Source of the DNA: Actinomycetes bacterium
GTDB lineage: Bacteria; Actinomycetota; Acidimicrobiia; Acidimicrobiales; Microtrichaceae
Assembly (NCBI GenBank): GCA_023423475.1
Contig: JAFAFN010000307.1
Location: 1 to 6,372, forward strand
Direction of reading: 5' to 3'
DNA length: 6,372 nt
A program made the position numbers and the translations under genes. Positions 1 through 5,879 of the stretch are shown here, in pieces; position 1 is the stretch's first letter, and every line of letters begins with the position of its first letter. A model generated the notes under the pieces. It had not been told where the DNA came from and did no database searches. It worked only from the letters and a program-made list of their open reading frames with translations.

Positions 1-169
1 GCTCCATAAGACGACTCTGCGCAATCAACAGCACTCGAGGCGAGCGACGGAGACGGATCCGTCGGTGCACTCGTGCGACGAGGCCCTTCGGTCCCAGGAG
101 GAACCGCTTCGCCAGCCGCTTCATCGGTCGACGTTGGGAGTACCCGCCTCGGGTCCGAGCGTGGGTCAC
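1..169 (-). CDS. Unidentified protein, N-terminal fragment (cut by left edge)
   Basis: An open frame runs off the left edge. I do not recognise the family. There are two possible starts. GTG at 169 overlaps the sulfotransferase stop as GTGA and has GGAG (176-179) six bases upstream. ATG at 124 begins MKRLAKRFLLGPKGL but has no evident Shine-Dalgarno sequence. I prefer GTG because every other gene pair downstream of 3333 also overlaps, giving 56 visible residues instead of 41. From the ATG, the visible part is strongly basic (many Arg and Lys) and then turns hydrophobic at SPRVLLIAQSRLME. That could be the first beta strand of a Rossmann-like fold, as at the start of many glycosyltransferases, but this is only a suggestion. 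Its place at the end of a glycan operon supports a role in glycan assembly or modification. No catalytic motif is visible. Confidence 0.6.
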   Translation of the reverse strand, partial: MTHARTRGGYSQRRPMKRLAKRFLLGPKGLVARVHRRIRLRRSPRVLLIAQSRLME

Positions 170-1083
170 TCCCAGCTCCGATCCGGAGACCCAAGTGCGT
201 AGCCGTGGCGATTTGCCCGTTCGCTCACGACGTCCCAGATCGTCTCCTGCTGGGCCGCCGTCAGGTGGCGCATCGTCGCAGCATTTCGATTCGCCGGAGC
301 ACGCAGTGACGCCTGGGTCATCACCTCCGACGAGAGCGGCACATCGACCAATCGGAGCATCGCTTCGAGGCCGGGGTGCGGGTCATCGACGAAGTCCTCG
401 TAGTACACCGTCATCCAGCGGCTCTCGGGAATACCGGAGAGCGCCTGGTCGCATGCCGCGACTTCCCGAACCCAGATCTCCGCAGCCAGCAGTGTCGGGT
501 CGTGTCCCGAGAGAACTAGGTCGGCCACTCGCTCCCCTCCCAACCACCACACTCTCACGTCGTCGAAGAACGGCACTGCGAGCATCGATCCGACCGCTGC
601 GATCGGATGTCGAACGACGTGCACGACTCGACAGTCGGGGAACGCGGCGCTGAGGTACTCCACCCGACGGGTGTTACGCGTGTTCTTGTTGATGAAGAAC
701 CGAGCACCGGGACGAGCGAGATGATGCCGCACGACACGCACCAAGGCAGTCCGTTCCTCATCCGAGAGGTCCTCCGAGGTGAGCACTCCACCGTCTGAGC
801 CGTCGCCGGCGCGCGCACGGACGCGGTTGAAGACGCGGTAGCCCTCAACAGGTCGAACCGAGAGACGACTTGCTGATCCCTTGAACGCACCGGGGACCGG
901 GGGGTGCACTCGACCCAGAGCCGGGAATCGCTGCGAGTAGTTGCTGACCCAGGCTGCTCCCGGATCCGAACAGAGGATCTCGAAGATCATCGTCGTCCCA
1001 CTCCGACCACTCCCGACGACGAAGAGAACTGGCTGTTGGAGAGGCTTCGAGCGACGGGATGCCGATTCGGAAGCGGGCATCAT
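166..1083 (-). CDS. Sulfotransferase family protein (PAPS-dependent)
   Basis: Predicted to transfer a sulfuryl group from PAPS to a hydroxyl or amine, probably on a sugar given its neighbours. The product is 305 residues, a usual length for bacterial members. The 5'-phosphosulfate loop is VVGSGRSGTTMI at about residues 22-33, following a beta strand (VLFVV). A second conserved segment, FFINKNTRN, lies near the middle. It is followed by the 3'-phosphate-binding segment VVHVVRHPIAAVGSM, with the expected Arg and Ser. No signal peptide or membrane segment is seen, so it should act in the cytoplasm. I chose the ATG at 1083 because it overlaps the glycosyltransferase stop as ATGA and has AGGAG ten bases upstream. 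An in-frame ATG at 1119 would add 12 residues but lacks a ribosome site and would overlap by 40 bases. The acceptor cannot be read from sequence; sulfation of a glycan is inferred from the aminotransferase and glycosyltransferase beside it. Confidence 0.88.
   Translation of the reverse strand: MMPASESASRRSKPLQQPVLFVVGSGRSGTTMIFEILCSDPGAAWVSNYSQRFPALGRVHPPVPGAFKGSASRLSVRPVEGYRVFNRVRARAGDGSDGGVLTSEDLSDEERTALVRVVRHHLARPGARFFINKNTRNTRRVEYLSAAFPDCRVVHVVRHPIAAVGSMLAVPFFDDVRVWWLGGERVADLVLSGHDPTLLAAEIWVREVAACDQALSGIPESRWMTVYYEDFVDDPHPGLEAMLRLVDVPLSSEVMTQASLRAPANRNAATMRHLTAAQQETIWDVVSERANRHGYALGSPDRSWE
176..179 (-). promoter_or_regulatory. Ribosome binding site GGAG for GTG start at 169
   Basis: GGAG on the minus strand lies six bases before the GTG at 169, inside the end of the sulfotransferase gene. 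It favours this start over the ATG at 124, which has no comparable purine-rich sequence close upstream. Confidence 0.4.
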
Positions 1084-2216
1084 CGACACCCGACTCCTGT
1101 CCCTAGCGGGGCGCTCCACTGGGAGCGATACGTGTGCTCAAGCGTCAACACCGTACGTCGGGCATCAAACGCGGTCGGTTCTCCCGCCGCACGCCCATCA
1201 GCGGCGGTAACTGCCCGACCGACAACAGCGAGACGATGACAGAGTGCTTCGCCGTCTCCAGCCGAGACGAGCCACGATGCTGCTACTTCTCGGAGAGCGT
1301 CGCCGACCCCGCCGACGTCCGTCGCGACCACCGGAAGCTCCAGCGCCAACGCCTCCATCAGCGCAACAGGTAGTCCTTCGTGATCGGATGACAGGCAGAA
1401 GATGTCGAACGCACTCATGATGTGGTGCACGTCGGATCGGAATCCGAGGAAGCGGAAGCGGTCCCCCAGGCCGAGCTTCGCGTGCAGCGCCTTCAGCTCT
1501 GCTTCGAGTGGGCCCTGCCCGACCGAGAGGAACACCACGTTGGGGTTCTCAGCGGTGACCCGCTTCGCCACCTCGAGCAACAGCGGGTAGTTCTTCTGCA
1601 CTCGTAGGTTGGCGACCGTTCCGATGACCACGGTGTCGTCGTCGATCCCCAGCTCGGCGCGTGCGGCTGGGCGGTCCGCCTTGTGTGCGGCGACAGCGTC
1701 GACGTCGATGCCGTGGATCAGCGTCTCGACATGCCGCTGGAGTCGCGGTGACACCGTGCTTCGGCAGTCATCGGACACGGCGAAGGCCTGGTGGTTGAGC
1801 GGGTAGGTCACCATGTTCGCCAGGCGGGTCGGCGTCGAGTAGCGGTCCCACCGGTTGTGCTCGGTGTAGATCAGTCGGGTCGACGGCGACGCCGCTCGCA
1901 GCACTGGGCGAGCGATCGACGCCGGCATCGGCGAATGCGCGTGCACCACGTCGATCTTCTCCCTGCGGACCAGACGAACCAGGTCCGCCACCCAGCGAGG
2001 GTCGGAGCCGTTGCCGGTTCCCAATCGGCGCACGGGCACGTCGAGCTCGACGAGTTCGTTCACCACCGAATGCGGGCGATCAACGAGGTAGGCCGCTCGA
2101 TAGTCGAAGCGCTCGCGATCACCGAACTTGGCGTGGGTGACCAGCAGCCGTTCCATGCCGCCCTGGCCGAGGCCCTTGGCCAACCACAGCACCCGAGTAC
2201 GACCGTCAGGCCCCAT
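1080..2216 (-). CDS. Family 4 glycosyltransferase (GT-B fold)
   Basis: Retaining glycosyltransferase of 378 residues, predicted to add a sugar from a nucleotide donor to a growing glycan at the cytoplasmic face of the membrane. The N-terminal acceptor domain has the glycine-rich loop LGQGGMERLL (16-25), typical of GT4 enzymes, and VVHAHSPMPA (90-99). The C-terminal donor domain starts near VVIGTVANLRVQKNY (196-210). It contains FRFLGFRSDVHHIMSAFDIF (254-273), then SSDHEGLPVALMEAL with the EX7E pair E280 and E288, which bind the nucleotide sugar. VVATDVGGVGDAL (296-308) follows. No transmembrane segment is seen. The ATG at 2216 lies inside the aminotransferase gene (11-nt overlap) and has AAGGTG seven bases upstream. 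The stop overlaps the sulfotransferase start as ATGA, so the three genes are probably translated as one coupled unit. Neither donor nor acceptor can be assigned; an amino sugar made by the upstream enzyme is one possibility. Confidence 0.92.
   Translation of the reverse strand: MGPDGRTRVLWLAKGLGQGGMERLLVTHAKFGDRERFDYRAAYLVDRPHSVVNELVELDVPVRRLGTGNGSDPRWVADLVRLVRREKIDVVHAHSPMPASIARPVLRAASPSTRLIYTEHNRWDRYSTPTRLANMVTYPLNHQAFAVSDDCRSTVSPRLQRHVETLIHGIDVDAVAAHKADRPAARAELGIDDDTVVIGTVANLRVQKNYPLLLEVAKRVTAENPNVVFLSVGQGPLEAELKALHAKLGLGDRFRFLGFRSDVHHIMSAFDIFCLSSDHEGLPVALMEALALELPVVATDVGGVGDALREVAASWLVSAGDGEALCHRLAVVGRAVTAADGRAAGEPTAFDARRTVLTLEHTYRSQWSAPLGTGVGCR
1094..1098 (-). promoter_or_regulatory. Ribosome binding site AGGAG deciding the sulfotransferase start
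   Basis: AGGAG on the minus strand lies ten bases upstream of the ATG at 1083 and within the last codons of the glycosyltransferase gene. It sits inside the longer reading frame from 1119, so it argues for the shorter protein. Confidence 0.55.
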
Positions 2217-3333
2217 GGTGCAACACCTTGCGCACGGCGGTCACCACTTGGTCGAGCTCGTCGTCGGTCAGCCCTGAACCACTCGGTAGACAGACCCCCG
2301 TCTCGAAGAGGCCCGCAGCGACGTCTCCGCCCACGACGGGCACCCCCGCGAAGACCGACTGCAGGTGCATCGGCTTCCACGCCGGGCGGGCCTCGATGCC
2401 TTGTGCTGCAAGCGCCTCGCACAACTCGAGCGGAGCGACGCCCGTCGACGGCTCGATCGTGGCGACGGTCAGCCAGCCATTGGGTTTCCCGCGGTCGTCC
2501 CACGGCATGAACTCCAAGCCGTCGATGTCGCCGAGCCCGGAGCGGTAGGCCGCGTTGATCTCACGGCACCGAGCGATGATCGACGGCAGTCGTTCGAGCT
2601 GCGCCCGGCCCAATGCGGCGAGCAGGTTCGACATCCGGTAGTTGAACCCGACCTCGTCGTGTTCGTAGTGGGCGACGGGCTGGCGGGCCTGCGACGCCAG
2701 GTACCTAGCGCGCTCCATGTCCTCGGCGGGCCCGACCAGCGCTCCCCCACCACCGGTGGTCATGATCTTGTTGCCGTTGAAGGAGAAGACGCCGTAGCGG
2801 CCGTAGGTGCTGCCCTGGCGGCCCTTCCACGTCGCGCCGATCGCCTCGGCGGCATCCTCGATCATCACCACGCCGTACTCGTCACACAGCTCCGAGAGCC
2901 GGTCGAGCTGTGCGCACTGCCCGTAGAGGTCGACGACGATGACGGCCTTGGGCAGCCGCCCCTCTGCCGCAGCGCCCTTCAGCGCTGCCTCGAGCAGCTC
3001 GGGGTCCATGTTCCAGGTCTCGAGCTCGGAATCGATGAACCGCAGGGTGGCACCCACGTAGGTCACGGCGTTCGCGGGAGCGATGAACGTGAGCGTCGAC
3101 ACCCAGATCTCGTCGCCCGCTCCGACACCTGCTAGCAACAGCGCCAGGTGGAGACCTGCGGTCCCGCTCGCCAACGCCGCTGCGGCATCGGCGCCGGTCA
3201 GCTCGCAGATCTCGGCTTCGAACGCATCGACTTCCGGGCCGAGCGGGGTGATCCAGTTCGAGTCGAAGGCGCGCAGCAGCGCGTCTCGCTCGAGAGCTCC
3301 CACATCGGGAGGAGACAGATAGATGCGCCCCAC
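2206..3333 (-). CDS. DegT/DnrJ/EryC1/StrS sugar aminotransferase, EpsN/PglE-like
   Basis: PLP-dependent aminotransferase of 375 residues, full length for the family. By family it converts a nucleotide-linked 4-keto-6-deoxy sugar to the 4-amino sugar with glutamate as amino donor. The start MGRIYLSPPDVG and the segment FSFNGNKIMTTGGGGAL (183-199) resemble EpsN and C. jejuni PglE, which make UDP-4-amino-4,6-dideoxy-GlcNAc in the bacillosamine route. The PLP-binding lysine is K189. D160 in MIEDAAEAIGA is the aspartate that pairs with the pyridine nitrogen. ASGTAGLHLAL (55-65) forms part of the cofactor pocket, and GFNYRMSN (229-236) and RPAWKPMH (316-323) are also conserved. The start is GTG at 3333. 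No other start codon lies in frame between it and about 3400, and there is no Shine-Dalgarno sequence, but a promoter sits close enough for leaderless translation. The dehydratase that would make its substrate is not in the window. Family assignment is firm; the exact sugar is not. Confidence 0.92.
   Translation of the reverse strand: MGRIYLSPPDVGALERDALLRAFDSNWITPLGPEVDAFEAEICELTGADAAAALASGTAGLHLALLLAGVGAGDEIWVSTLTFIAPANAVTYVGATLRFIDSELETWNMDPELLEAALKGAAAEGRLPKAVIVVDLYGQCAQLDRLSELCDEYGVVMIEDAAEAIGATWKGRQGSTYGRYGVFSFNGNKIMTTGGGGALVGPAEDMERARYLASQARQPVAHYEHDEVGFNYRMSNLLAALGRAQLERLPSIIARCREINAAYRSGLGDIDGLEFMPWDDRGKPNGWLTVATIEPSTGVAPLELCEALAAQGIEARPAWKPMHLQSVFAGVPVVGGDVAAGLFETGVCLPSGSGLTDDELDQVVTAVRKVLHHGA
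2224..2229 (-). promoter_or_regulatory. Ribosome binding site AAGGTG for the glycosyltransferase
   Basis: AAGGTG on the minus strand lies seven bases before the ATG at 2216, within the last codons of the aminotransferase gene. It supports this start and an 11-nt overlap between the two genes. Confidence 0.45.
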
Positions 3334-3341
3334 GGGGCGCG

Positions 3342-3370
3342 ACGCTACCGAACAATCGTCAGCGGTCCAA
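3342..3370 (-). promoter_or_regulatory. Candidate promoter giving a leaderless aminotransferase transcript
   Basis: On the minus strand, TTGGAC (3365-3370) and TAGCGT (3342-3347) are separated by 17 bases. TAGCGT fits the actinobacterial -10 pattern TANNNT. Its last base is eight bases from the GTG start at 3333, so transcription would begin at or within a base or two of the start codon. Together with the missing Shine-Dalgarno sequence this suggests a leaderless mRNA. The -35 match is weak (TTG only). This is the only promoter-like arrangement I found near a gene start in the window. Confidence 0.45.
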
Positions 3371-3420
3371 CGGGAGGAAGTACCTGTGCTGGTGAGCCAA
3401 CTGCCGGATCTCGGAGCGAT

Positions 3421-4185
3421 TCACTCCAACATCGCCAGCAGCGCATCGATCGCTGCATCGGCGTCCCCACGAGTCCCCTGGATCGCTGGTGCGTCCCGGC
3501 AGACCGCAAGAGCGGCATCCATCGACTCGGACGGACGGAGTGCCGCCGTGACGCAGTTCCTCAGTAGCTGCCCCACCGCCTCGGCCGCCGTCATCGGGAC
3601 CCACGCGTTGCCGCGGTCCTGATCGAACGCGACTGCAGCGATGAGCCCTACCGGCAAGGGCTCGAGCTCGACCGCGACGTCGTGACGGGTCACGCCGTCG
3701 GCGCCCGCCTCGGCGATGTCGATGGGCCGTCGCCAGCCGGTCGCGGTGGCGTGCACCGGGTCGAGGAGTGCGTACTCGTCGCTGAGGACGCTGGCCCCTG
3801 CTCGGGCCGCGGCGAGCGCCAGGGAGCTCTTCCCGCCCCCGGACGCTGCAGGGACCAACAGGACCTTGCCCCGCCATGCGATCGCTGCTGCGTGCACCGC
3901 GACGCGTCGCCCCAGTCGCTGCACCGCGAAGGCGGTCAGTGTCTGCTCCAGCTGGTCCCATGCCGCGTCGGAAGGATCGTCGCCCGACTCACCGCGTCCA
4001 GGGATGATCACCCACTCGTCCGACAACCCGCGCGACAGACGCACCACCCCCGAGCGGACGTCATGACGAACCAGGCCGATCGGCGGCCACCGCCTCGCCA
4101 GCTCCGGGAGGAGGTGGCGACGCAGCGCGACCTCGATGCTCTCGCCGCTGTCGGCCACGCCCCAGACCCGGGCCAGCTCAGCCAT
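3421..4185 (-). CDS. HPr kinase-related protein (HprK-like P-loop kinase)
   Basis: A 254-residue protein resembling the C-terminal catalytic domain of HPr serine kinase/phosphorylase. VHAAAIAWRGKVLLVP (97-112) leads into the Walker A loop ASGGGKSS (114-121), with K119. LSDEYALLD (134-142) follows, with acidic D136 and E137 where HprK has its Walker B/catalytic acids. The first glycine of the classical P-loop is alanine here (A113), as can occur in HprK-related proteins. It is not true HPr kinase: it lacks that enzyme's separate N-terminal domain, and no PTS gene is nearby. HprK relatives phosphorylate serines on precursor peptides in some lasso-peptide pathways, and others accompany PqqD-like proteins. 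Here the upstream gene encodes a PqqD-containing protein, so a peptide or protein substrate is plausible but unproven. The ATG at 4185 shares one base with the upstream stop (TGATG), indicating translational coupling. The frame stays open to 4701, but that stretch lies over the upstream gene and looks non-coding. Confidence 0.85.
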   Translation of the reverse strand: MAELARVWGVADSGESIEVALRRHLLPELARRWPPIGLVRHDVRSGVVRLSRGLSDEWVIIPGRGESGDDPSDAAWDQLEQTLTAFAVQRLGRRVAVHAAAIAWRGKVLLVPAASGGGKSSLALAAARAGASVLSDEYALLDPVHATATGWRRPIDIAEAGADGVTRHDVAVELEPLPVGLIAAVAFDQDRGNAWVPMTAAEAVGQLLRNCVTAALRPSESMDAALAVCRDAPAIQGTRGDADAAIDALLAMLE

Positions 4186-5879
4186 CAGCTCGCACTCAGG
4201 ACCTGTGCCACGAGGTCGATGGCCTCGACATCGGAGTAGTACCAGATCCCGTCGGCGGGGACGCGTTCGAACAGCTGTGCGAGCTCGACCAGCCGTTCCG
4301 CGGTCGTCCCGGGCGTCGCAGCGATGGAGAGCGCGGCGGCTGCCGCCTGGGCCGGCGACAACGGCACGACAGAGGACGGCCCGGGAAACACGAAGCAGCA
4401 CCCGACGAGCGGGTAGGTGCCAGAGGGCACTGCGGGTCGCTCGCATTGCCCGAGCTTCCGATCGGCGGCCACCGCCGAAAGGACGCGAGCGTCGACCTCG
4501 ACCATCGGATCGGGTACCACGACCTCCGCGGTGCGGAGGTCGATCTGCGGAAATCGGCGGTCGACGAGGGCGAGGCCCTTCCGTGCGAGCAGTGGCTGCA
4601 GCCGCGGCCCGAAGGCGTAGAAGTTCGCCGGGATCAGCCCGATGCCTCCGTCGGGCGTCAGGACGGGAATCGCGTTGACGCGGGCCCGTCCCGCTCCGCA
4701 CGGCGACGCGGGACCCTCGATCGTCTCTCGGACGCGCGCCAGCAGCCCCTCAAGGACTCGGGCCGGGTCACGGGACCTGAGGTCGGTTCGCCCTGGCTGC
4801 ACGAGCAGGTTCCATCCGACCTTGGCCCGGCGGTATCGGCCGTTCGCGACGTCGGGTAGCGCGACGGAGAAGCTGTGGCCGGCCCTCGGGTCGTCCACGC
4901 GGGCACCGACGAAGAACGCGTCCAACACCTCGAGCGTGGCGTCGCTGTCGATCCTGACGCCCACGTGGTGCCCGGCGATCCGAAAGACGTGCGAACCCAT
5001 CCACCGCCGATCGTCGCCACCACCAAGCGCGGGGGCGCAGACGCTGTGGCGTTCGAAGAGATACCGGGGCCCGTCGTCGTGATCGGGTACGTCCGGCTCA
5101 GCCTCGAGACCTGCGGCGACTCGAACCAGGTCGAGAACCGCGCCTGCGCCGTGCGCAGGCGGGTGCGCGATCCGGCCGGACGCATCGAGGAGCACCGCCG
5201 ACGGCGTCCCCACACTGCCGAATGGGAGGCTCTCCTCGGCAATGACCACCGAGGACGTGGCACCGGAGCGGTCGAGGAGCCTGGCGTTCGACTGCGCGTC
5301 ACCCGTGGCGACGAAGACCATCGTCGTCCCGGCATCAGCGAGCGGCCCCTCCAGCTCGCCGAGCGACGTGGCGATCCCGCCGCAGAAGCCGCAGTGCGGA
5401 TTCCAGTTGATCAACAGGAGGTCGACGCCGAGCAACTCCTGGCTGTCGAGGAGGACACCGTTCAGCTCCCGAGCCGAGAAGGCGGGGAACTCATCGCCCA
5501 CCTCCAGATCCGGGATCGGCTCGAAATGGATCTCGGACGCGACCTCATCGGGGGTCACGCCGGCGAGCAGGCCGAGCGACCCCAGCTGTCGAACGAAGGT
5601 GACGACCTCCGCCGATTCTGGCCGAGCCACGCCCTCGCCGCCGAGCCTCGACGCGATGTCGCCGACCGAGGTCCTGCCATCGACACGTGACCAGATGGCC
5701 GCGCCAAGAGGGCTCAGCACCTGGGCGACGTGGCGGCCGTCGAGGATCACGAGCTCATCACTGACGCTGACCGACTCCAGTCCGTGCGCGACCCGCGGCA
5801 CGAAGGTCTCGTCGATCTCGGCCGTGGCGAGCGGGTCGGAATGCGGACCTGCGGGGGCGTCGGCTTCGGTGTTGCTCAA
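4185..5879 (-). CDS. PqqD-like / redoxin (CGFC) / degenerate HprK-like fusion protein
   Basis: A 564-residue protein with three recognisable parts. Residues about 27-107 match PqqD-type peptide-binding (RRE) domains: LSPLGAAIWSRVDGRTSVGD, then a helix ending QLGSLGLL. Residues about 121-258 form a thioredoxin-like redoxin domain. INWNPHCGFCGG (157-168) carries the C163/C166 pair, similar to TlpA and MauD proteins, and VGTPSAVLLD (223-232) carries the cis-proline. Residues about 270-564 resemble the HprK-like protein encoded next: VNAIPVLTPDGGIGLIPANF (401-420) lines up with its VHAAAIAWRGKVLLVPAASG. The Walker A GGGKS is replaced by FYAFGPR, so ATP binding through a P-loop is unlikely. D440 (ALVDRR) may keep the later acid. 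No signal peptide or membrane segment is seen, so it should be cytoplasmic. The start is TTG, overlapping the upstream stop as TTGA, with only a weak ribosome site; the next in-frame alternative (GTG at residue 27) would cut into the PqqD domain. Its function is unknown; a substrate-binding, redox-active adaptor for the kinase is my inference. Confidence 0.85.
   Translation of the reverse strand: MSNTEADAPAGPHSDPLATAEIDETFVPRVAHGLESVSVSDELVILDGRHVAQVLSPLGAAIWSRVDGRTSVGDIASRLGGEGVARPESAEVVTFVRQLGSLGLLAGVTPDEVASEIHFEPIPDLEVGDEFPAFSARELNGVLLDSQELLGVDLLLINWNPHCGFCGGIATSLGELEGPLADAGTTMVFVATGDAQSNARLLDRSGATSSVVIAEESLPFGSVGTPSAVLLDASGRIAHPPAHGAGAVLDLVRVAAGLEAEPDVPDHDDGPRYLFERHSVCAPALGGGDDRRWMGSHVFRIAGHHVGVRIDSDATLEVLDAFFVGARVDDPRAGHSFSVALPDVANGRYRRAKVGWNLLVQPGRTDLRSRDPARVLEGLLARVRETIEGPASPCGAGRARVNAIPVLTPDGGIGLIPANFYAFGPRLQPLLARKGLALVDRRFPQIDLRTAEVVVPDPMVEVDARVLSAVAADRKLGQCERPAVPSGTYPLVGCCFVFPGPSSVVPLSPAQAAAAALSIAATPGTTAERLVELAQLFERVPADGIWYYSDVEAIDLVAQVLSAS

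Noticed and set aside
148..159. Inverted repeat CTCGG-GT-CCGAG after the sulfotransferase gene as a terminator
   Set aside because: The stem is only five pairs with a two-base loop and has no T run after it. It also lies between or within coupled genes where termination is not expected.
1084..1119. Longer sulfotransferase starting at ATG 1119
   Set aside because: There is no ribosome site before 1119, whereas AGGAG precedes the ATG at 1083 and the ATGA overlap fits the operon.
2365..3135. Plus-strand frame of 256 codons and several similar plus-strand frames across the window
   Set aside because: They are antisense to clearly conserved genes, with no recognisable motifs; long spurious frames are expected in DNA this GC-rich.
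3421..4185. True HPr kinase/phosphorylase (hprK) of carbon catabolite control
   Set aside because: The protein lacks the N-terminal HprK domain, has diverged motifs, and sits with PqqD-like and glycine-rich genes instead of PTS genes.
4186..4701. N-terminal extension of the HprK-like frame up to 4701
   Set aside because: It lies over the conserved end of the PqqD fusion gene in another frame, is an Arg-rich low-complexity translation, and the TGATG junction at 4185 gives a natural start.
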